Shown here piece after piece: positions 61,192 through 64,000 of a stretch of DNA of 64,000 nt. Position 1 is the stretch's first letter. The number at the start of each line of letters is the position of its first letter. This stretch comes from Maridesulfovibrio sp. (GTDB taxonomy: Bacteria; Desulfobacterota; Desulfovibrionia; Desulfovibrionales; Desulfovibrionaceae): positions 1,803,501 through 1,867,500 of the forward strand of contig NZ_OY762999.1 in NCBI RefSeq assembly GCF_963666665.1. The letters run 5' to 3'. Under the pieces are notes generated by a model. It made no database searches and was not told the DNA's origin. It saw only the letters and a program-made list of their open reading frames with translations. The position numbers and the translations under genes are program-made.

Positions 61192-61860
61192 ATGGACGGC
61201 ATCAAAAAGCTAACCTACAGCGAACAAGTTGCTGAATACATTAAGCAATCCATTCTCGAAGGTGAATTATCACCCGGAGATCAGGTCAAGGAAGTGCTGC
61301 TGGCCGAAAAGCTGGGAATAAGCCGCGCTCCCATTCGCGAAGCATTGCAGATTCTAGCCCGTGAAGGACTCATTAAATCCGAGCCTCAAAAAGGCAAGCA
61401 CGTATCCGCACTCACCGCCAAGCAGATCATGGACAGCTACTTCACTGGAGGAGTGCTCGAAGCCGCCGCAGTGACGCAGGCCATGCCACTCTACACCGAT
61501 GAAGATATTTCTAATCTTGAACAAATCGTAAAACAGATGCGTGAAGTTGCTGATTCAGGCAAAGACCACGAATCCCTGACTCAGTTGGATACAACCTTTC
61601 ACAATATCCTTTTTTCCCGCATAGACAATGAGCTGCTCATAGAACTCTGCCGCCGCTCCTGTCAGGGAATCTCTAAATTCCTACTCTACAAGAGATGGAT
61701 AAACCTCTACACCCCTCAGCAAGTTTACGAACGCCACCTTGTTATTCTGGAAGCCCTCAAATCAGGTCGTCCTTCCAGACTCGAAAAAACCATCCGCAAG
61801 CACTACACCGATTCCGGCAAACGCATGTCCAAGTATGGGGTGGATGTTAACAAGGGATAA
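61192..61860 (+). CDS. FCD-type GntR transcriptional regulator
   Basis: 222 residues from the ATG at 61192, chosen because TTGGAG lies six bases upstream; the reading can be extended to 61129 without a site. Winged helix ('GDQVKEVLLAEKLGISRAPIREALQILAREGLI', about 28-62) and an FCD domain ('LDTTFHNILFSRIDNELL' and 'YERHLVILEAL' give the usual ligand residues). Last gene of the D-amino-acid island, so it is the natural candidate to bind the ATGTCGACAT pair upstream of ridA. The effector is unknown. Confidence 0.88.
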   Translation: MDGIKKLTYSEQVAEYIKQSILEGELSPGDQVKEVLLAEKLGISRAPIREALQILAREGLIKSEPQKGKHVSALTAKQIMDSYFTGGVLEAAAVTQAMPLYTDEDISNLEQIVKQMREVADSGKDHESLTQLDTTFHNILFSRIDNELLIELCRRSCQGISKFLLYKRWINLYTPQQVYERHLVILEALKSGRPSRLEKTIRKHYTDSGKRMSKYGVDVNKG

Positions 61861-61899
61861 ATTCGTTTAGTTGATTGAAATTTTAAGAACATCAGCAAG

Positions 61900-61932
61900 G
61901 GCTGGCTATTTTTGAGAGCCAGCCTTTTTTTT
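61900..61932 (+). terminator. Terminator of the GntR gene
   Basis: GGCTGGCT / AGCCAGCC stem followed by eight T. Confidence 0.92.
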
Positions 61933-62027
61933 ATCCCCTCTCCCCGCACACTATATTAATGAAGATACATATGCTATCGAGCACACGGATTTAAACTCGA
62001 CTACGAATTCTGAAATGTGAGGTTCCT

Positions 62028-63452
62028 GTGTTCTCCCTGCCACCCCTTGAAATAATTGGAAATGAATATGTTCTGCTGGGCAGTTCTTTTGCCGGCCTTG
62101 TGCTTGGACTGGCTATCTCTGCAGTTTTCGGCAAGAGACGTCTGACCGAGGAGAAAGAAAAAAACGCAGAACTTCAGGATCACCTTCAGGAGCAGCTCCA
62201 GCTTGGTGCCAGACTTGAGGAACAGGCAGCTCAATTACCCGGACTAAAAAAAGAACTGGCTCAACAACGAGCTCAAGAACATAAACTGACCACCGCTTAC
62301 TCCAACCTGTACGGCAAATACAAGGCAACCAAAGCCAATCTTGATAATGAGAGAAGACAGGGACAGGAAAAACTGTCTTTACTTCAAGAAGCCAAAGAAG
62401 AACTTTCCAACAGATTTAAGACTCTTGCAGGCGAAATACTTGAAGAAAAATCCAAAAGATTCACGGACCAGAATGCCACAAATATCAAACAGATTCTTGC
62501 CCCACTGGGAGTAAAGATCCACGAATTTCAAGAACAAGTAGGAAAAGCCTATTTTCAGGAAGGCAAGGACAGATCCGAATTGGCGGCACAGGTTAAACAG
62601 CTTATGAATCTTAACCGTCAGCTTTCTGATGATGCCCACAACCTGACCAAAGCATTGAAAGGACAATCCAAGACTCGTGGAGACTGGGGCGAACTTATTC
62701 TTGAGCGGGTCCTTGAAGCATCGGGACTGCGCAAAGACCATGAGTATACTGTTCAGGTAAGCCATACCCGTCAGGATGGAACCAGAATACAACCGGACGT
62801 GGTTATCCATCTACCGGAAGAAAAGCATCTGGTGGTTGATTCCAAGGTTTCGCTGACAGATTACCTGAAATATATCGAGGCTGAAGACGAAACAAAGCGC
62901 GAGATAGCTTTAAAGGGACACATAAATTCCATCAAAGCGCACTTGAAAGGACTCTCGGCTAAAAATTATCAGGATTTATACGGCATCAAATCACCGGATT
63001 TCGTGATCATGTTCGTTCCTATCGAACCGGCCTTTGCGCTGGCAATTTCCAATGACGTAGCCCTCTGGCAGGAAGCTTGGAATAAAAACATGCTTATTGT
63101 CAGCCCCAGCACCCTGCTTTTTGTAATTAGAACCGTAGCCCATATTTGGCGGCAGGAACGTCAGAATCAAAATGCGCAGGAAATCGCCAACCGGGGGGCA
63201 ATTCTTTATGATAAATTCAGAAATTTCGTGGATGATCTGGAAAAAGTAGGAGAACGACTCCGTCAGACTCAGGATTCATATGAGAAAGCCCGCGTCAAGC
63301 TCTGTAACGGCTCCGGAAACCTGATCCGGCAGGCAGAAATGCTGAAAGAACTGGGAGTAAAGCCCAAGCGCTCAATAAATAAAGATTTATCCGAAGAAGC
63401 TCTGAGCGGCGAAGAATTTCACATGCTCACAGAAGGAGAAAAGGACGGCTAG
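62028..63452 (+). CDS. rmuC: DNA recombination protein RmuC
   Basis: 474 residues from a GTG start (GAGG seven bases upstream). N-terminal membrane helix (~15-35), a long coiled coil (~40-150) and the RmuC domain with 'KTRGDWGELILERVLEASGLRKDHEY', 'RIQPDVVIHLPEEKHLVVDSKVSL' and 'FVIMFVPIEPAFALAI', a restriction-nuclease-like core (D..K in 'VVDSKV'). It limits short inverted-repeat recombination; mechanism not settled. Monocistronic. Confidence 0.94.
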   Translation: MFSLPPLEIIGNEYVLLGSSFAGLVLGLAISAVFGKRRLTEEKEKNAELQDHLQEQLQLGARLEEQAAQLPGLKKELAQQRAQEHKLTTAYSNLYGKYKATKANLDNERRQGQEKLSLLQEAKEELSNRFKTLAGEILEEKSKRFTDQNATNIKQILAPLGVKIHEFQEQVGKAYFQEGKDRSELAAQVKQLMNLNRQLSDDAHNLTKALKGQSKTRGDWGELILERVLEASGLRKDHEYTVQVSHTRQDGTRIQPDVVIHLPEEKHLVVDSKVSLTDYLKYIEAEDETKREIALKGHINSIKAHLKGLSAKNYQDLYGIKSPDFVIMFVPIEPAFALAISNDVALWQEAWNKNMLIVSPSTLLFVIRTVAHIWRQERQNQNAQEIANRGAILYDKFRNFVDDLEKVGERLRQTQDSYEKARVKLCNGSGNLIRQAEMLKELGVKPKRSINKDLSEEALSGEEFHMLTEGEKDG

Positions 63453-63613
63453 GAGGGTAGCCGCCCTTTCCATGGGGCATTTTCATCAAGGGGAGTGATG
63501 ACATGTGATACTTTTCTGCTTCTGGATATGTTATGCAAATTTGCTGAAAACATAGCGAGGGTTAAAATTTGAAATTTCACCCTACCCTTTATAACTGACA
63601 ATCAGCTCAAGAT

Positions 63614-63652
63614 AAAAAAGGGCCTGAAACTTTATGTTTCAGGCCCTTTTTT
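63614..63652. terminator. Bidirectional terminator
   Basis: AAAAAAGGGCCTGAAAC / GTTTCAGGCCCTTTTTT, long perfect stem with a five-base loop, before the convergent gene ending at 63698. Confidence 0.92.
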
Positions 63653-63697
63653 ATCTATTTTACAGACACTTAGATTTGTGAAAACATCCAACCCTGC

Positions 63698-64000
63698 TCA
63701 GACTTTTTTCAGACAGATAAACAATAGATAAAGCCATCCTAAAACTGGAATCAAAGCCACGAACAGCAGTTTTGGATTACGGCCCAGAGCATTCATCCTG
63801 CGGACGAAAAGAGCCACACAAGACAGCGAAGTACCGACCACAAAAAGACCGCTCACAGTGTTGATGACCTTGTGTGCAAAAGGATGCTCAATGGCAAAGC
63901 CCAAAAAAAGCAGCACAGCAATAATTCCGCAGTGAAAAAGGATAAAATGCACAAATTCCCTGCGGCTTGCATTACCTTGAAAATCGTTAAATTTCTTCAG
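63698..64000 (-). CDS. DUF805-type membrane protein, partial (5' end beyond window)
   Basis: The minus-strand frame is open to the window edge (101 codons). It begins 'LKKFNDFQGNASRREFVHFILF', the usual DUF805 entry pattern (F.G..SR.EF). Three or four membrane helices follow, then 'RRMNALGRNPKLLFVALIPVLGWLYLLFICL', matching the DUF805 end (R..D/A.G.s....l...P..g). Inner-membrane protein of unknown function. The GTG at 63952 is internal. Confidence 0.75.
   Translation of the reverse strand: MKKFNDFQGNASRREFVHFILFHCGIIAVLLFLGFAIEHPFAHKVINTVSGLFVVGTSLSCVALFVRRMNALGRNPKLLFVALIPVLGWLYLLFICLKKV

Noticed and set aside
1..64000. CRISPR array, insertion sequence, integrase or tRNA gene
   Set aside because: No regularly spaced identical repeats, no transposase or integrase frame, and no tRNA-like cloverleaf was noticed on either strand.

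Overview
The window looks like a chromosomal segment of a marine sulfate-reducing deltaproteobacterium of the Desulfovibrionales, most like Maridesulfovibrio/Desulfovibrio. The basis is a probable DVU0772-family protein, a dihaem fumarate-reductase-type cytochrome b, an LldR-type regulator next to an FMN-dependent 2-hydroxyacid dehydrogenase, several TRAP/periplasmic-binding and signalling proteins, and moderate GC with AT-rich spacers. This is inference from gene content; no rRNA or tRNA was seen.

Layout. 1-5.6 kb: start of a PAS protein, a small DVU0772-like protein, YigZ, an M16 protease lipoprotein and an orphan FrdC. 5.7-8.3 kb: an apparently autoregulated operon of FCD-GntR regulator, TSUP permease and FMN-dependent 2-hydroxyacid dehydrogenase, probably for lactate or a similar acid. 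8.4-8.87 kb: a gene-free stretch that folds into many hairpins and ends in a strong terminator, a candidate large non-coding RNA. 9-19.3 kb: housekeeping genes (holB, purA, mltF, AICAR-transformylase-only purH, an RNB nuclease, plsY), with folded leaders before purH and plsY. 19.3-23.7 kb: two paralogous response regulators with different outputs (HD-GYP and histidine kinase), two small membrane coiled-coil proteins and a CBS protein. 23.8-26.4 kb: a biotin operon (bioF, a BioH/BioG-like esterase, bioC).

27.6-42.8 kb holds three minus-strand blocks of podovirus structural genes: head (Bbp16-19-like), tail tube/internal virion, and a fibre. The ORFs are intact, but there is no integrase, terminase, portal, replication or lysis gene. 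The head block is separated from the tail block by a host-type histidine kinase/PsiE/Usp segment. Each block is preceded by a copy of the same 13-16 bp inverted repeat. It may be a domesticated prophage or gene-transfer-agent-like locus.

43-51.2 kb: NDP-forming acyl-CoA synthetase, a tiny membrane protein, an MFS permease, a flavoprotein, an FAD dehydrogenase and an ABC_sub_bind protein. 51.4-61.9 kb: a probable D-amino-acid catabolic island. Minus strand: dgcN, dgcA and a D-amino-acid aminotransferase. Plus strand: ridA, D-cysteine desulfhydrase, a DctPQM TRAP transporter, an unrecognised His-rich 409-residue protein and an FCD-GntR regulator. Twin perfect ATGTCGACAT palindromes sit at the ridA promoter. 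62-64 kb: rmuC and the C-terminal part of a DUF805 membrane protein.
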